Shown one piece after another: positions 62,667 to 64,000 of a stretch of DNA of 64,000 bases. The notes beneath the pieces were generated by a model. It saw only the letters and a program-made list of their open reading frames with translations. It made no database searches and was not told where the DNA came from. The position numbers were made by a program, and so were the translations under genes. This DNA is from JAGHBT01 sp035311885 (lineage in GTDB: Bacteria; Krumholzibacteriota; Krumholzibacteriia; Krumholzibacteriales; WJIX01). Positions within the stretch are counted from its first letter, which is position 1, and every line of letters starts with the position of its first letter. Location: contig CAZKNG010000004.1 in assembly GCA_964554125.1 (NCBI GenBank), forward strand, positions 1 to 64,000, written 5' to 3'.

Positions 62667-63496
62667 TTGATATGGATCCTCTTGTAATTGGAGAGCATAG
62701 GCTCTCCCTCCGGGAAAAACCGATACTTATAGCCGGCCCCTGTGCGTTGGAAGATGAAGAAGACGCGGTAAGAATTGCCGGCAAATGTGCCGAGATGGCT
62801 GAAGAAAACGGATTTTTCTATATTTTCAAATCAAGTTACCTTAAGGACAACAGATCTTCCCTGGATTCATATGTGGGCCCCGGGCTTGAAGATGGGCTTA
62901 GAATCTTAGATAGAGTGCGCAGTGAAGTCGGCGTCCCTGTATTGACAGATATTCATTGCCGGGAGGAAATTCCCAGTGTTGCCGATGTGTGCGATGTTGT
63001 GCAGATCCCCGCCTTTCTTGCGAGGCAGACGAGGCTCATTGTATCCGCGGCGAAAACGGGAAAGGTTCTGAATCTTAAGAAAGCTCAGTTTCTTTCACCG
63101 GAAGAAATGGAACTGGCGGTTGACAAAGCGCGAAGAAGCGGGGCTGCTTCAGTGATGGTCACTGAGAGAGGGACCCTTTTCGGCTATAATAATCTTGTTG
63201 TCGATATGACATCATTTCCGAGGATGAGACACTTCGGGGTGCCTTTGATAATGGATGTAACCCATTCCCTGCAGCTTCCGGGAGGTTCGGGAACACAAAG
63301 CGGGGGGCGTCCTGAATTCGCCGGCATTATAGCCCGGTCCGCCGCAGCAGCAGGATGCGACGGGTTCTTTATAGAAACTCATTTTGACCCCTCTTCCTGT
63401 AAATCTGACGCGGAGTCAATGCTTCAGATAGATAAGATGCCGGATATCTTAAGGGAAGTATCAGAGATTTTTGACCTTGTAAATTCCTTTGATTAA
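62663..63496 (+). CDS. kdsA: Kdo-8-phosphate synthase
   Basis: A 277-residue aldolase-type enzyme condensing PEP with arabinose 5-phosphate. Motifs: AGPCALE, FKSSYLKDNRSS, TDIHC, and MDVTHSLQLPGG. The ATG overlaps the pyrG stop; a second ATG at 62672 is possible. The FKSSYLKDNRSS segment (Asn after Lys-Asp) fits KdsA and not the DAHP synthase relatives. Confidence 0.96.
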   Translation: MIDMDPLVIGEHRLSLREKPILIAGPCALEDEEDAVRIAGKCAEMAEENGFFYIFKSSYLKDNRSSLDSYVGPGLEDGLRILDRVRSEVGVPVLTDIHCREEIPSVADVCDVVQIPAFLARQTRLIVSAAKTGKVLNLKKAQFLSPEEMELAVDKARRSGAASVMVTERGTLFGYNNLVVDMTSFPRMRHFGVPLIMDVTHSLQLPGGSGTQSGGRPEFAGIIARSAAAAGCDGFFIETHFDPSSCKSDAESMLQIDKMPDILREVSEIFDLVNSFD

Positions 63497-63625
63497 AGTG
63501 ATATTGATTGACAGATTATTTAGAGCGGAAATATTATTTTATCCGTTGATCTATTAATATATTGGCCTGATATTAATCTCAAGGGCTTTAGGATATAGAT
63601 ACTCAGCTGGGAGGAAATTACTGAT

Positions 63626-64000
63626 ATGGGGAAAAAGGGTTCTTCTGAAATTAAAGGATCCGGAGAGCAGCGTTTTTCCGGAGAGAGTAACGGTCAGAGG
63701 AAGATATCGGATGTAGGACGTGAAGTTGTCTTAAAAGAGATTGAAGGGCTCAAGGGGTTATATGACGGGATCGGGGAGGAATTCGAAGAGGCGGTAAAGA
63801 TCCTTCTCGACTGCCGCGGGAAAGTTATCGTCTGCGGGATCGGCAAATCGGGTATTATTGCGAGGAAGATAGCCGCCACGCTGAGCAGTACCGGCACCCC
63901 CGCTGTTTATCTGCACTCCGTGGAAGCCGGGCACGGTGATATGGGAATGGTAACCGGGGATGATGTTTTTCTGGCTGTAAGCAAGAGCGGGGGCAACGAG
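63626..64000 (+). CDS. kdsD: Arabinose-5-phosphate isomerase, 3' end cut by the window
   Basis: The visible 125 residues include the SIS domain GIGKSGIIARKIAATLSSTG and the HSVEAGHGDMGMV segment of KdsD/KpsF. It makes the arabinose 5-phosphate used by KdsA. An extra Ser/Gly/Lys-rich N-terminal stretch of about 25 residues precedes the domain. GGGAGG lies upstream of the ATG. Confidence 0.93.
   Translation, partial: MGKKGSSEIKGSGEQRFSGESNGQRKISDVGREVVLKEIEGLKGLYDGIGEEFEEAVKILLDCRGKVIVCGIGKSGIIARKIAATLSSTGTPAVYLHSVEAGHGDMGMVTGDDVFLAVSKSGGNE

Noticed and set aside
1..64000. tRNA, rRNA genes and CRISPR arrays
   Set aside because: No spaced direct repeats and no tRNA-like cloverleaf were seen in the intergenic regions by eye; a covariance-model scan would settle it.

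Overview
The window is a stretch of chromosome from a didermic (two-membrane), probably uncultivated bacterium. Evidence for an outer membrane: a Kdo/LPS cluster at the right end (kdsB-pyrG-kdsA-kdsD), an AsmA-family protein, a predicted outer-membrane barrel and several lipoproteins. Base composition is moderate, and AGA/AGG and CGN arginine codons are mixed. The gene mix resembles FCB-group or neighbouring candidate phyla, but I cannot place it to phylum from sequence alone. Few genes are missing a recognisable family. I saw no rRNA, tRNA or CRISPR array.

Layout. 1-2.1 kb: molybdenum-cofactor operon (moaA partial, moaC, a MOSC protein, mogA/moaB). 2.3-11.1 kb: envelope and housekeeping singletons (AsmA-like, lipoprotein, M29-like aminopeptidase, a PurF paralogue without its catalytic Cys, macro-domain protein, PAP2 phosphatase, barrel). 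11.5-14.9 kb: the most unusual locus, an adenylate-forming CapK/PaaK-like enzyme fused to a PanD-like domain, followed by a separate PanD and a site-2 protease. 14.9-23.5 kb: asparagine-synthetase-like protein, class II aldolase, exported Memo-like protein, DUF192 plus a membrane protein, ClC channel, glycosyltransferase, HhH-GPD glycosylase. 23.9-32.1 kb: STAS plus degenerate kinase pair, cyclophilin, PhzF, S9 peptidase, ADP-forming acyl-CoA synthetase. 32.7-39.2 kb: amidase lipoprotein, then a DNA-damage cassette (DUF5674, small unknown, umuD, umuC, SRAP) and ecfT-truA. 39.4-42.5 kb: a scar-like accessory island (truncated oxidoreductase, aldo/keto reductase with a consensus promoter, IS91-type remnant, vapBC, decayed M78 peptidase). 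42.5-52.6 kb: transaldolase, HtrA, then purine genes purB, purL-purQ-purS-like-purF, and tldD. 52.6-57.8 kb: radical SAM/DUF2344, RNase G, rplU, rpmA. 57.9-64 kb: MBL hydrolase, two-subunit fumarase, and the Kdo cluster with pyrG, cut by the window edge.

A theme of the window is enzyme-fold proteins that have lost their signature catalytic residue. Examples are PurF-like Ser2, asparagine-synthetase-like Pro2, a Cys-free MOSC protein, a histidine kinase with Phe at the His position, a STAS protein with Glu-Glu at the phospho-site, and a ClC lacking both glutamates. The strongest candidate for something undescribed is the PanD pair at 11.5-13.7 kb. The fused domain keeps the Lys9/His11 positions but lacks the Gly-Ser self-cleavage site; the free-standing protein has Gly-Ser but lacks Lys9/His11. 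The two could form one complementary heteromeric decarboxylase tethered to an adenylating enzyme.
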